DNA of 64,000 bases from Parascedosporium putredinis (taxonomy: Eukaryota; Ascomycota; Sordariomycetes; Microascales; Microascaceae), in NCBI GenBank assembly GCA_949357655.1, contig CASHTG010000012.1, forward strand, positions 4,278,001-4,342,000, given 5' to 3'. The translations under genes were made by a program, and so were the position numbers. This document shows, piece by piece, positions 12,477 through 24,711 of the stretch. The first letter of the stretch is position 1; every line of letters begins with the position of its first letter. The notes beneath the pieces were generated by a model, which was given only the letters and a program-made list of their open reading frames with translations, was not told the DNA's origin and did not search any database.

Positions 12477-14690
12477 CTTGATAACAAGGCACAGAGGAAG
12501 CACACGCTAGAAAAGGAGTTGTGAAAAGGTTCTTGTCTAATATATCGGAAAGAAAAAAAGAATAGTCGTATGGCGTGGTGCTCTATCCCCGCCATCCGAT
12601 GTTTTTCGCTAGCTTCCAAAAAAGCCCTCGGCTACTTCCAACATTTTTTCCTGACTAATAAACTCATGCTCTCATGTTTTCGGATTTCCTCGCGATGACG
12701 ACGATTAGGACTAGACTATATACGGGGACGCGAGTGGGTCAGGAATTTTATGTCGCCACTGGCGAACCGATGTGCGGAGACTGTCTGAGGTCGGATCGGA
12801 TCCGTAGATCCGCAAAGAACGACATGCCATTCTTCACTTGAAGTTGTCTTGAAAGATGATCCCTGGGCCTGCCTCGTCGCAAAGTGAGAATTGGGGCAAG
12901 TATATGGCCGAGACGGTATCTTTTACCTCTTTCGTCTCTGCACTGGGTCAAGGCTATGGCAAGGGTAATATAATGGGGAGAATTTTCACTTTGCTGGCCC
13001 TTGGAAAGGACCAAATGCATTCAACCGATTTGGTGTCCGGACGGGAGATAGGGTTTGTCGATTGATAATGTGCTGAATGAGTAAAAGAAGCCCTCTCCAC
13101 TGAAGGCTATGACGGCAAAGCCCCCGCCCACATATTTTGGTAATGAGATTGACTGCGAAGGAACTGCCAAGGCACGTTGGAGCCAACTTCCCATGCACTT
13201 CATTTCGTATTGAAATGACTGCCAATTGCGTGCGTGCGTGGACATGGATCGACACGCCTCATAAGCTCAGTGTGGCTGGAGAGGAATCCCCTCGGGCTAT
13301 TAGGTCGGACACACGAAACAGCAAAGGGTGACGAAAATAAAGATAAGAAAGAAGAAAACAAATCAACTAAATAAAACAACAAAGGCCGCGACCTACGTGA
13401 GGACGAATTCTTCGGATGGAAGGGAGAAACTCGATTTGCTCATCGCAAAGCGCTTGATTTTCACGTGCGCGAGGCGCGACGTGGACTGGAATCTATCGTC
13501 CCAAAAGCCAGACGTTTGATCGGTCTCGGCCCCCCTCCTCGCTGGGCCGTGGCCTCTCCCAAACAGGCCCTGACCGCATCGTGGGAGGGTCGGGATTGGG
13601 AACCGAACGCTTGTTTTTCTTGGGAAGGAAGCACCCCGAGTGACTAAGCAGCCCTATCACGATGGACCATTTCCCAGGTTTCGCTCCGTTCGCTGTCGTG
13701 ATCTCTGACAGCGCCGAGACGACGCCGCCCCCTTTGGCCCCCAGTCTGACCCAGTCTGACCCAGTCTGACCATTTTGTCTCCCCCAGGCCGTCTTTTCAG
13801 ACCGTCTGGTCAAACACGATTTTGCCCCCATCGCCCCCCTCGAGGCAATGTTACATTTCCCGCGGATCTGGGAGATTGGGTCTTGTCATCTCGAAGTCGC
13901 ACCTCGATGGACGCCACCAATTGCATTAGGAACCAAACTTCCCAAACCACGGAATCTTTTGTTTTCCATCAATTCTTTTTCCCTTCTCCCTTTTTCTCAG
14001 AGAGAAACTCAGGAACCACCCAAGTGACAAGGCAAAATAGTCATTCTCCAAACCATTCCAAGAAAATCGAGATGCACATTGCCGCCCGCTCTCCCAGAGG
14101 ACCTGAAACCCAAGACCTGCAGTAGCTAGCAACTAGCGTAACAAAAGGATTTAAATTGCTGCTCTTCCACCAAACTCACGGTCAGAGCCCCCTCGCCGAG
14201 CCGGGCTGCCAATGAGTCCTCTCTGCTTGCCCACTCGTTCCCCCACCACCAAAACGGCTTGGTGTGGTGGTCGAGCGGCTCCTGCTCATCTCTGGTTGGG
14301 CGGCCGCCGGTCGACCAGGTTAAATTAATGCGAAGCGCGAAGCTGGCGAGTCAGGTCTCGCCGCTCCCGCGGATCTTTCCACACACACCAAGAAAGACGG
14401 GTGCCCAGCCAAGCTGATGGACACCCGATGGCGGTTCCTTCGGGACCGACCACCAGGGAGGGAGGGAACATCTTCATTTCGGAGTTTCATTGATTTTTTC
14501 CCTCCTTCTTTTTCCTTGTGTCCAATTTGCTTCTTTTGTTTTGTCCTTCACGATCTCAATGAAGACGACGAGTGCTCGCCGTTCACATTGATCGAACCAT
14601 TCGTTAATTGAACGACGACAAGACAGACGGCGAATCACTACGATAACGATAATACTCCAATAATCACTCCCCTTCCCACAGATTGGCGAA
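12477..14690. other. Intergenic, divergent promoters
   Basis: 2.2 kb between divergent genes (oxidoreductase -, chitin-binding protein +). No supported ORF. It holds a threefold 10-bp tandem repeat at 13741-13770. Confidence 0.5.
13741..13770 (+). repeat. Three perfect copies of a 10-bp repeat
   Basis: The unit CCAGTCTGAC occurs three times in direct succession without mismatches, about 0.9 kb upstream of the chitin-binding protein gene. Confidence 0.9.
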
Positions 14691-15660
14691 ATGAGATCCA
14701 GATCCTTCGCGTTCGGGAGCCTCTTGCTCTGCGCGGCAACCACCGCCAGTGCCGGCTTGTACGTTCACAGCCTCCTCCTCCCACCCAAGAAGGATTGGTT
14801 TTATCCGAAAGCGACAGCTCCTCCCATTTTTATTATTCCACGAAACTAACCAATCCATTTTGCGCTTCAGGTTCGCCCAGCTCGACCTCGATTCCAACCC
14901 TCTCTCCCGCCGCCAAATCGCCGTAAGCCTCGACGGCAACTGCGGCCTCATCAAAGGCGTCCTCACCACCTGCCAGGGCAGCGCCGAAGGCGACTGCTGC
15001 AGCCGTCTCGGCTTCTGCGGCGGCAACAGCTCCTACTGCGGCGACGGCTGCCAGACGCGCTTCGGCACCTGCGGCGACGCCAACATCTCCACCGACGGCA
15101 CCTGCGGCGGCGCCAAGGGCCTCTCCTGCATCGGCTTCAGCCTGGGTAACTGCTGCAGCGAAAGGGGTTTTGCGGCGGCGACGACGCCTACTGCGGCACG
15201 GGCTGCCAGTCCGAGTTTGGCGAGTGCGGCGCCGTCGCCGGCACGCCGGCCCCGACTCCCACGGCGACCGGGAATAGGCAGCAGACCTCGACCACGGGTT
15301 CCGGCGCGCACGGGCACGGTGTCGACTCCTGATAGTGGGACGGATGGTCCTGATAGCGGGACAGATGGCGCCGACCAGAGTTCGGTGAATGGCGATAGTG
15401 TTGACACGAATACCGGGGGCGGTACCAGCAATGCCTTGAAGATTGGGCTGGGCGTCGGCATCAGCGCGGGCGTTCTCGTCATCTTGGCCATCGTTGCCCT
15501 GCTCTTCCGCCGCAGGAGGAGGCAGGCGGGCCCGTCGGTCCCAGAAAAGGACGCGACCCCTCGCGAGATGTACGAGCTCGAATCCCCTGTCAAGGCTGCC
15601 GAGCTCGTAGGTACCCAGCAGGAGGTGGTTGAGCTGCCGGCCGTATCTTACAACAGGTGA
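14691..15660 (+). CDS. Membrane-anchored protein with two chitin-binding type-1 domains, frame disturbed
   Basis: Exons are 14691-14758 and 14871-15660; the 112-nt intron has an ACTAAC branch. About 285 residues: signal peptide (FGSLLLCAATTASAG), first hevein-like domain near residues 44-87 (CGLIKGVLTTC, DCCSRLGFCG, YCGDGCQ), second near 98-140 (CGGAKGLSC, NCCSERGFCGGDDAYCGTGCQ), a Ser/Thr/Asp-Gly linker, one transmembrane helix (IGLGVGISAGVLVILAIVAL) and a basic RRRRR stop-transfer with a short tail. It would bind chitin outside the cell while anchored in the plasma membrane. The second domain is in a different frame from the first (one T missing in 15168-15171). The frame returns before the helix, so a second event must lie in the linker (about 15240-15380): an inserted base, two lost bases, or a weak GT-AG intron. 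Confidence 0.8.
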
Positions 15661-15720
15661 TGATGCGAGGGGGAATCTCACGTGTCTCGTCATTCTTCGC
15701 GGCCCTTGCATTGTGGTTTT

Positions 15721-15743
15721 CTTCTTCTTCTTCTTCTTCTTTT
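15721..15743 (+). repeat. (CTT)n microsatellite
   Basis: About six and a half CTT units followed by T's, in the 3' flank of the chitin-binding protein gene. Confidence 0.9.
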
Positions 15744-16609
15744 ACCATCCCGGCGCCTTTCCGCATATAGCCCTCTCTTCTATCTTCATCTTCTTGTTGT
15801 CTCTTTTAACGACTTTAATGTTTTTAAGCCCGATGCCCTTTTGGAATGCGCGGCGTTTGGGAGTTTTGAAGCAGGTGATGGAGAAAATGAGTATCCCATC
15901 ATGACTGCGGGGGTTTTTGTTCGTTGGAGAGATGAAAACATGGTGGTATCGTGTTGTATACCAAAGCAGCGAAAGAAACGGGTGCTGATAGAGCATACAT
16001 GGAATATTTCAACGTTTGTTTGATGTCTGTCGTCATCTCGTGATATGCGTTTAACGCAAATCTGTAGTATGATGGTATCGTATGAAACCAATCCTCAGCA
16101 TGACTGCGTATTACACTCACGTTTGGGCACTGCAAGGCAGCTTATTTTCACTATCTCTGGCGGATGAGGAAGGGAGAAGGGTTCCACCGCGATCAGGCTA
16201 TCGTTGTAGAATTATTTGGCGTGTACTCGTCCATGATATTGAGGAATTTGATGGAACCAACCAGGCAACGTGGGTGCTGCATCTCCTACCTTTGAGCGAA
16301 ACGCCCAAACATACTCCTGGACGTATTGTTGGAATTACTCTTTATATGGCCCGGCCGTCTCGTAGTCCTGCATCCTCGTTAGGATGAACCGGGCAAACAC
16401 CTGGAAGATTAGCGCGATTTACTCCTCCCGGACTATAGCAGCGCGAGTTCGGATGACAGCGGAGAGAGCATTTCTTAACCCTGGGACCTTCTTACTCAAA
16501 TCGGATGGCGCTGCTGAACAGTACATTGCATGTGTGCGCTCTAGGAGCGGCCGGATTCCAATGCAAAGTTGCTAGTTTCAATGCCACCACATTTGCCTTC
16601 ACCGACCCC

Positions 16610-16622
16610 TAGGGTTAGGGTT
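16610..16622 (+). repeat. Short interstitial telomere-like tract
   Basis: TAGGGTTAGGGTT, two units of the TTAGGG motif used by fungal telomeres. It is too short to tell from chance. Confidence 0.4.
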
Positions 16623-19600
16623 GCTTAGTGCTTGACCCTGCGCGACTGGTCGGTTGATACATCAGCTTGTGCTACCAACTGACGGTTCCTCTTGGGATAT
16701 ACAGGGCGTGAATTGCACGTAGCTCTCGACTAGCAGATATCAACTTCACTGTTTAGCAAGTCCGCTCACGTCACTTTTAGCTATATGTGAGAGATCAAGG
16801 GCTCATTATGCCGGCTGTGCATCTCGCACTCCTTGATAAGGTTCCATGAGTTACAAGAGATAATCAAAAGGATCGAGAGCCAGCCTTTAATTTGCCGCCC
16901 TTGATCTCCATCTGACAAGCATATGTGGCTCTGGGACGTTCAAAGGGAACGATCGAGCGACTCGAAACTAGGCAAGACGTGTCTTTAACTTTAAAATAGC
17001 CTTGGATATAGAAGCCATCAGACCCGATCACGTCGAGTATACGGCCCCGACGGACCTCGGGGCAGGAAAGAAGTGGATTTTATGCTTAAAGAGCCGCGGA
17101 TAGACGACAGACCAAACTATGCCAGGTCGTGTTCACGACGGGCCAAGTTTTAGCTGCCAATTTGCGTTGGCTGGCGGGATCCGGACGGGGGCCCAACCAA
17201 TGGGCCCTTCTCAGCTTCGCACGGGTGACGTGAGAAGGGAGGGGAGCCACTCGCTTAAGAAGTTCATGATGTTCGAAGAAGGGGCGGGCAAAGGCCGAGA
17301 AATCAAGGTTTGGCCAAGCGGGACTCGGCGAGTCATGTTTCGAAGTGCGTTTGCCTTTCTTATCTGATCCCTGGCGGGGAGAACAGGTTGCGAACCGGTT
17401 CATGGGTAGAATGCGCCACGCTGGAATGAATTGATCTCTTGATTTTTCTGGACTTTTTTCTGTTCTTTCCATTCATCACATTTATGTTCATGCTACCGAA
17501 ACGTTCTCCTTGCTTGGAATTGTCCTCTGCCCACGTCTTGTCCTCTGATTCGTTGGACAAAACTGAGAAGCCCCACCCCGCCGAGACTGAAAACATCATG
17601 TCATTCGGCCGGTTCCGATACCGCTTGCTACCCACCAAATCCCAAACCCACTCGGATGAGGAGAAACTGAGAAGAGGATCAAAAAGAAAGGAAAGAAAAG
17701 TGTGGGGAGGCAAGCTATAAATACGAGCCGATTGTTATGGGGCCAAGATGCATTTAAACCTTTTGTTCACAGAGAATTGCGCGGGTGCATGCTACGGGGA
17801 CTCGAATGGGCCTAACTCCAAGAACTCTCCGGACGCCCCAACGAGTCGTTGAGATCAATTTGTGGGCCAAAACCCAGCATCTTCCTCTCTCGCAAAAGAA
17901 AGAGCCAGATACGCTGTTCAGTTCAAACGTGGACCAAAGTGCAAAGTGGAACCGCACGGGAAAGGGGGACGATCCATTAGCGCCGCGTCAGGGAAAGGGA
18001 TGACCTGTTGCTGGTGCCACGGGTGAGCGGGAAGAAAAAGGAAAAAAAAAAAAAGGATCTATGGTCGTTGAAATGGATGTGACAATCCCGGGCAGCGCAT
18101 GAGACGGAAACCCGCGCGCAAGCAACGGCATGGAAACAGTAGAATGTGCCCAGCAGGGAACGGCCAGAGACATTTGAGACCAGCCAAATTGCTGCCTCCT
18201 CCCATCGTCTGGGGAAGCTCGGCAATTTCCCCACCCCCGATCGCGTCGTCCTCTCGCCCTCACCCCCTTTCCTAGCGCGCATCGAGAGGCAGTGGTGGAA
18301 GGGAGGTTGAGTTTGCAAGCGCCAGCAGATCACGGCCTGCCTGCTCTCTTGGCTTGGGCTTATCTTTTCCCCACAAAAACTCGCATTGGTGGAGGAGCCT
18401 CCTCCCCCATCATTAATTGATGTCATCGACCTGCTTGCTGGCTGGGTGTCGCTCATTCGTTTGATAAGGTGGAGGGGGTTCTACAGATGGACAAGTGAGG
18501 CATCACGAGCGAGCTTTGGATCCTCTTTGCCGCTTCGCTCATGGGGCTGTCGGCCGCAGTTCGACGAGGAGGGCAACGTGCAGAACATTGAAAGACACGA
18601 AGAAGAAAAGACCAAAGACGCTAGTTAATGATATGTAGCAATTGACCCAGCTTCAGGGCTCCTTTTCCCCAGGAACCCCAGACAAAAAAAAAATAAAACG
18701 CCCCAAAAAGAAACCCCAATCCTTTCCCGATACCACCCATCAATAGCTCTCCCCGCCAACCTAGCTTCGTGATGTTCATGCGGGGTACAGGAAAGAGCGG
18801 AGAGGCCCCCAGGAGCTCCAAGAAAGCACACGGTCCCTTGCTTATTCTGTGTGTCCATGCAAATCTCTTTCTTTATTTTCCCCTTTCCCCGCGCCAGCTT
18901 GCCCCGGGCCCCTGTTCGGGTTGAAGGAACCTGGGGGAGCACGAGATGGTGGCGCATGCACGAAACCGCGCCATTGCTCACCGGCGGATTCGGGGTGTGG
19001 TGGGGGACGAGCCAGACCTGCATTGATTACCTGTCGAGACGGGGTTACGCTCGCATCTGTCTGTGTGATTCGAAATGTCTGGCGAGGGAGAAGGGGAAGG
19101 AGAAGGGGAGACGCGCGAAATGGGTTATTTACATTGACGGAGAGCGGAGGGGAAAGGGGAACATTGAATTGAAAGAAGGATCAACTATTGACAGGTGGCT
19201 CTGTAAGCCGAAGAGGATGGGATCTATGGGATCAAATGGAACATTCAGTTTGCCTGCATTGCGTCCTTCGTCTAATTACATGTATGTCTATACTCTTCTG
19301 TTGCTATTATTTTACCACTGGTTTCTTATGTCTTTCATCGATAAATTCTGTTTTGTTATCAGAAGGGCCACCTTTCGAGAATATCATCGATGCCAACCCC
19401 AGATCGAAGCTAGGACGAGATTGGCAAAGTCGCCTCGTCGTCGGACTTGAGGTGGAAACGCCACCCAGTGGTGGGTGAACGCCCCCGAGTGTCTACCTCT
19501 CCATTGTTGACTGGAGCTCGAGTTTGGCTGCTGTGCTATCCGATGAAAGTGACATCACCTCAGGTTCTTCTCGTGGTCGATACGATTCGATGAGACAGTC

Positions 19601-20754
19601 GTTGTACACCCTCATCGGAACATCTATCTGTCCGCGGATCGAGTGATGAAGAGCAGGGGGCCTAAGGAGAACAAATGAAAAGATGATGAAAAAGATTTTT
19701 GACTTGAAAAGAATTATAAAAAAAAAGACGGAGTAGAGCTGGAATCAAAGGGAAAAAACGGGTGCTCATCAATCTGGGGAGCCCCACGCTAGCTCCGTTC
19801 GGACTTTTGGTTGGAGAAAGGAGCGAGGAGCTCTGGCCCCCAAAGTCGTCGAGCTCCGTTGGAGCGAAAGAGACGCACGCACGCCGAACCCGCTGTTTAG
19901 CTCCGGTCCGCGCGGGGAGACGGATCCGCCCACAAAAGAAATATGTACTGAATCAAGCAGTGGCCTGATTTCCGTCCTCGCATCGCAGCAGCGCAGAGGT
20001 GGAGAACAAGAAGAGAAAAGTGACCCGTCAAGATCAGAGGCTAGAAAAAGAAATGAAGGGAAAAAAAGAAAAAAAACAGAAACTTGAGGTGCATAACCAA
20101 GAATGGAAATGTATTCGCATACGCTGCTTCTTGCCTTGGCATTGAAGCTTTACGTGCAGCCGCATCCGACTAAGACGACCCCGAGCAAGGAAACGCCCCT
20201 TTTGAGCTTGCACTGCACTGCTCCATGCTGCGAATGGAGAGCTCCTTTTCCCCTCTCGATGTTTCCACACACACCATGCAGGATCAGAGCCTCTCCCCAC
20301 GGCCCAGCTTGCTAGCAACGGGCGAAAGGGCTGAGGTTCAATTCCGCCCGCGGCTGCCCCTCCACACTACTTTTTTTCTGTTTTTCTTTTTTTTTGTCTC
20401 TTCATTCTCTTCCTGTTCCTCGACGAACGTGCATTAACTCCTCCCCACACCCCAAATACCTCCGGAGAGCTGAGCTCCGGGGAGGGTCCGACCTGATGAT
20501 TGGTCGATTTCGGGGAAGCTAGACCTTGGAATAGGCCCGGCTCGATTTCTCTCTTCTTTTCTTTTTCCTTTTGTTCATAGCTTCGAAGGAGGACCCTTGC
20601 CCATTCGCTTGACCCCACAAAGCTAGGCCAAAAGACCTGACGCAAGACTTCCCCCAAACGTGGAGACGGCGGGGAGGCGATGCTGAATGTCCTGATTACA
20701 CCGGATGGATGGAACGATGTGTTGCTGATTGCTGATGCTGGCGATAGCTCCGAC

Positions 20755-20760
20755 TATAAA
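20755..20760 (+). promoter_or_regulatory. TATA box of alcohol dehydrogenase gene
   Basis: TATAAA 234 nt upstream of the ATG, followed by a long C/T-rich leader ending CCATA-ATG. Typical of highly expressed fungal genes. Confidence 0.45.
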
Positions 20761-20993
20761 GACTCCCCATGGCTGCGACGAGAAATTGTTTCTTTTAGGT
20801 TTCCAACTCACACTCCTTCCTATTCTCCCATCCTCGGTGATAAATACTTCTTTTTCCTCCTCCATTCAAAGTCCGCTTCTTCTCCCCCTTTTGTGTTCAA
20901 GCTCCTCTTTCGGCAAGCTCGTTTCCTTGTGATACCCGTGTGACATCATACCACCCTCTCTCTCCCACCACACAACAACCTTTCCTCTCCATA

Positions 20994-22144
20994 ATGTCTG
21001 GCCCCAAGATCCCCACCGAGCAATGGGCTCAGGTCCTCGAGTCGACCGGCGGTCGTAAGTTCTTCTCCATTTCCTCCATTTTCCTTCCCCATTTTTTGAA
21101 CAAAAGAAAAGAAATGTAGCTGACATTTACTTTCCCCCTCCAGCCATCAGCTATAAGCGGATCCCCGTCCAGAAGCCCGGCCCCGATGAAGTCCTCATCA
21201 ACGTCAAGTACTCGGGCGTCTGCCACACCGATCTCCACGCCATCATGGGCGACTGGCCCCTCGACACCAAGCTGCCCCTCGTCGGCGGCCACGAAGGCGC
21301 CGGCATCGTCGTCGCCAAGGGCGAGCTCGTCGAGGGCATCGAGATCGGCGACCACGCCGGCATCAAGTGGCTCAACGGCTCCTGCCTCAACTGCTCCTAC
21401 TGCCGACAGGCTCTCGAGCCCCTCTGCGGCAAACCCCTACTCTCCGGCTACACCGTCGACGGCAGCTTCCAGGAGTACGCCATCGCCAAGGCCGCCCACG
21501 TCGCGCACATCCCCAAGAACGTCTCCCTCGAGGCCGTAGCCCCCGTCCTGTGCGCGGGCATCACCGTCTACAAGGGTCTCAAGGAGTCCGAGGCCCGTCC
21601 TGGCCAGACCGTCGCCATCGTCGGTGCCGGCGGTGGTCTCGGCAACATGGCGATCCAGTACGCCAAGGCCATGGGTCTGCATCCCATCGCCATCGACGCG
21701 GGCGATGATAAGGCCAAGGCCTGCAAGGAGCTTGGTGCCCAGGCTTTCATCGACTTCTCCAAGTCCAAGAACCTCGTCGAGGACGTCAAGGCCGCTACCC
21801 CCGATGGTCTCGGCCCCCACGCCGTCATCCTCCTCGCCGTCTCCGAGGGCCCCTTCCAGCAGGCTGCCGATTACGTCCGCCCCTACGGCAGCATCGTCTG
21901 CATCGGTCTTCCCGGCAACGCCTACATCAAGGCTCCCGTCTTCAGCACTGTGATTCGCATGATCAAGATCAAGGGCAGCTACGTCGGTAACCGCCAGGAT
22001 ACCGAGGAGGCCATCGACTTCTTCGCCCGCGGTCTCATCAAGGCCCCTTACAAGGTCGTCGGCCTTAGCGAGCTCCAGAGCGTCTTCGACATGATGAAGG
22101 AGATGAAGGTCGTCGGTCGCTACGTCGTCGACACCAGCCGGTAA
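20994..22144 (+). CDS. Zinc-dependent alcohol dehydrogenase (ADH1 type)
   Basis: Exons are 20994-21054 and 21144-22144; the product is 353 residues with no frame defect. It interconverts ethanol and acetaldehyde with NAD(H) as part of fermentation or ethanol use. Catalytic zinc ligands are visible in GVCHTDLHA, GGHEGAG and VLCAG. The structural zinc lobe is a Cys4 motif (CLNCSYC with a fourth Cys in EPLC), and the Rossmann turn is GAGGGLG. It has the length and N-terminus of cytosolic fungal ADH1/ADH3 proteins and no evident mitochondrial presequence. Third codon positions are strongly C/G, and the leader is pyrimidine-rich, suggesting high expression. Its intact frame makes it a useful control for the frame breaks in its neighbours. 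Confidence 0.95.
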
Positions 22145-24711
22145 ATGGCGTTATGCTCCGCAAACACAATTCTTTACCTCCTCTCCCCTTTCCCTTCTAG
22201 CACACGAGATGAAAAGGTTTTATGATATCTGGGTTTCGGGGTTGGTTGGGAAGGGGATTTTCTCTCTTTCTCGGGGTGATGGTTGGCGCTTACTGTCTTG
22301 ATATGATGTTTCTTTTCTTCTCGAACTAGGCTTATTGAAGTAAACCAATATACCGACATGTTCTAGTCAAAATGATCGAACGCAAGTGACCTGGAAGACC
22401 TTGGTGTGTAAGCATCGATGGATGTCACTTTTCTCAATCCCGATTGCTTCTTCAATGTAGAGCATAGAATGCAAAGGCAGCGGCCACTACATCTCAGTGC
22501 CTCGGTGATAACCCCCATTGCTTGATTCTTGGCGTAGATTCTTGATCTCTGCAGCGACGACGATCACCTGCGCCCGATGACTATTGTCTTTAGTCTTGGC
22601 TCCCCACTCTCGGTTTCAGAACCGAAAGCGCTCACCGCGCCGCGGTCGTGCAGTCTCGCTCTTCGGTGACGGCGGGGGTTAGCGATGCGATCGTGTTTCG
22701 GGAAGAAAAGGAAAAAAACTTAATACCGGAGGGTTGGTAGAACTCCACGGAGCGGCGACGAGCGACGCCATCTTCTCCCTGCCAAGAGCTCCAAAGCAGG
22801 CGCTCACTCGTCGATCTCGGGGAGGGTGGGGATCGTGCCAGGGCGCAGGACCAGGACCGTCTTTTTCGTCCTGGTGCGTGTTTGTCCCCGTTCTAATATG
22901 TTAAATTGCCGGCGATATCTCGGGGACGGACGAGCACTGCCACGGCACTAGCTGGGGGCGAGACGGAGACGATATGTGGTCCAAACGAAACTTGAAACTG
23001 GATGCTGCTCGGTGAGCAAGATTGGGGGAAAAAGGGGGGCAATGGGGAGTATTTTACCAAAATTCGACATTGATTGGCAAAGAGACCTTTTTTGCCATTC
23101 CGAACTTGATTCTCCCCAAAATCTGCAACATTCCAAAAAGTTGCTTTGTTCAGGAGTGATCAACGGGTTCAAGGCTGGTCGTGTTCGAGTTGGGAGATGG
23201 GATCCGCGGGGAGCAGGTTTGACGGTCTAAATATAGAAACTTCGGCGCCGCATCGTCCAAGATCCCATCTCAAACATCCCCCGCAGGCTCCCCTTTTTTG
23301 GCCTGTATGGTCCTTGCACCACTCAATAGTCGCTGATCTACCTGGGATCCTCAACCTTATTTTTAGAATCCGTCACGGACATTTTGACGGGGGCCCCCCT
23401 CTCTTCCCCTGCTTCTCCCTTGCGTAGCCTAATGAAGTACCGAGATGCAGAAACACGACACGCGGCTTGGCCCGAAGCTCGGAGACTTTTGCTGTCAATT
23501 TAGTGTGGGTGGAGCAAGACACGAGGACGAGGTGAGGGAGTGAGGGCAAAAAGGGAAAAAGACAAACAAATGATGTGGCTATGGGAAGGGAAGGGGTGGA
23601 CGGAGCTAGGCGGGAGAAGAAGGGGGCGTGGAGGAAGAACAAGGTTGTGTTGCGTCGTGGCCATCAAGGTTGCTGGAGGAGAGACAAGTAGCCCGGCTAT
23701 CGAGCGATTTGGAATGCGAGAACAACATGAAGCATGCGCCGATCGGCAACTAGCGAGATGTTCGATTCATGTTCCATACCTCAACCTTAATCTATAGCTT
23801 TCCCACTCGATCTGGCCCACGCCATGTAGCGCGCCGTATGCGTACTGGCGGTCGATCTGATGCCCCCGGACAAACACTCCGTCTGCGAAGCTCGGAGAAC
23901 TCCTATCTCTACGGAAGTCACGATATCACTCGAGTTTGTCATCTCGAGCGGGCCCCTTCTTCCGCCGCTCAGAGCCCTCCTGGTATGATGTGCTTTCCAG
24001 GGGCCCCGACGATAAGGGGAGACCAAGGGGGAGATTTCGCCGCGGGCTGAGAAGGAGTGGGACGAGAGCACAAAGAAACTCAAATACCATGCTATCTACA
24101 CGCAGATGTCGCCTTGAAATAATGCCGCAGGAGAACGCTACACAAAAGAACAAGGACAGCAAAAAGCATGGGCCACGATTGCTGCCCATCCGTGACCCAC
24201 CGGGCTGCTTGTTCCCGTCCCCGGTGGCGTCGCGCCATCCCCGCCCTCGGCGGCGGAGCATGATGTGATTAAGTACGGAGCCGCCGGGTCCTTTTTTCCA
24301 AGTCCTCCTTCTCCTCTCCTTACCCCCTCCCTGGTGTTGTAGTTTTCTTTAGTCCGTTCCTCGTTTTGTTTCATCCCTCTCCCCGTCCTGCAGGCGTTGT
24401 ACGTTGCTGCGCTTCTTCTTTTTGGTATCTTTTTCTTTTGTTCATTATTCAGCTTTCTTGGCTTCCTTCTACCGCTGGCTCGGTGAAGTAGAACGGTTAG
24501 AACATATAAAGTCCGCCGCGACGAGTCCATATCAGAAACCTAGTCAGGCCTACCAGGTTCGACGTCGAACATACGAGCCGGAAGCCAGCCTTCACGGCGT
24601 ATAAAAAACAAACATATCAACGTATATACGACAAAAGCGATCCAAAGTTATCTCGTTTACACACATTACAGTCCTATTGTTTCTTTTCTCACCTCGTGTT
24701 TGCTGGTCAAC
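22145..24711. other. Intergenic, 2.6 kb
   Basis: 3' flank of the alcohol dehydrogenase and promoter of the phosphate permease (TATA at 24505). No supported gene. Open frames at 23540-24270 lie on both strands and lack family features. Confidence 0.5.
24505..24510 (+). promoter_or_regulatory. TATA box of phosphate permease gene
   Basis: CATATAAAG, with TATAAA 202 nt upstream of the ATG at 24712. Confidence 0.45.

Larger units (their letters stand above)
15661..20993. other. Long gene-free stretch upstream of alcohol dehydrogenase
   Basis: 5.3 kb with no supported gene on either strand. It holds a CTT microsatellite just after the chitin-binding gene, a short TTAGGG tract near 16610, several poly-A and C/T-rich runs, and at the right end the TATA box and pyrimidine-rich leader of the alcohol dehydrogenase gene. 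Confidence 0.5.

Noticed and set aside
15033..15711. Long minus-strand frames opposite the chitin-binding gene
   Set aside because: They mirror the GC-rich plus-strand codons (Ala/Arg/Pro rich) and carry no domain.
23540..24270. Arg-rich open frames on both strands
   Set aside because: Overlapping frames on both strands with biased composition, no motifs, and no splice structure; they follow base composition only.
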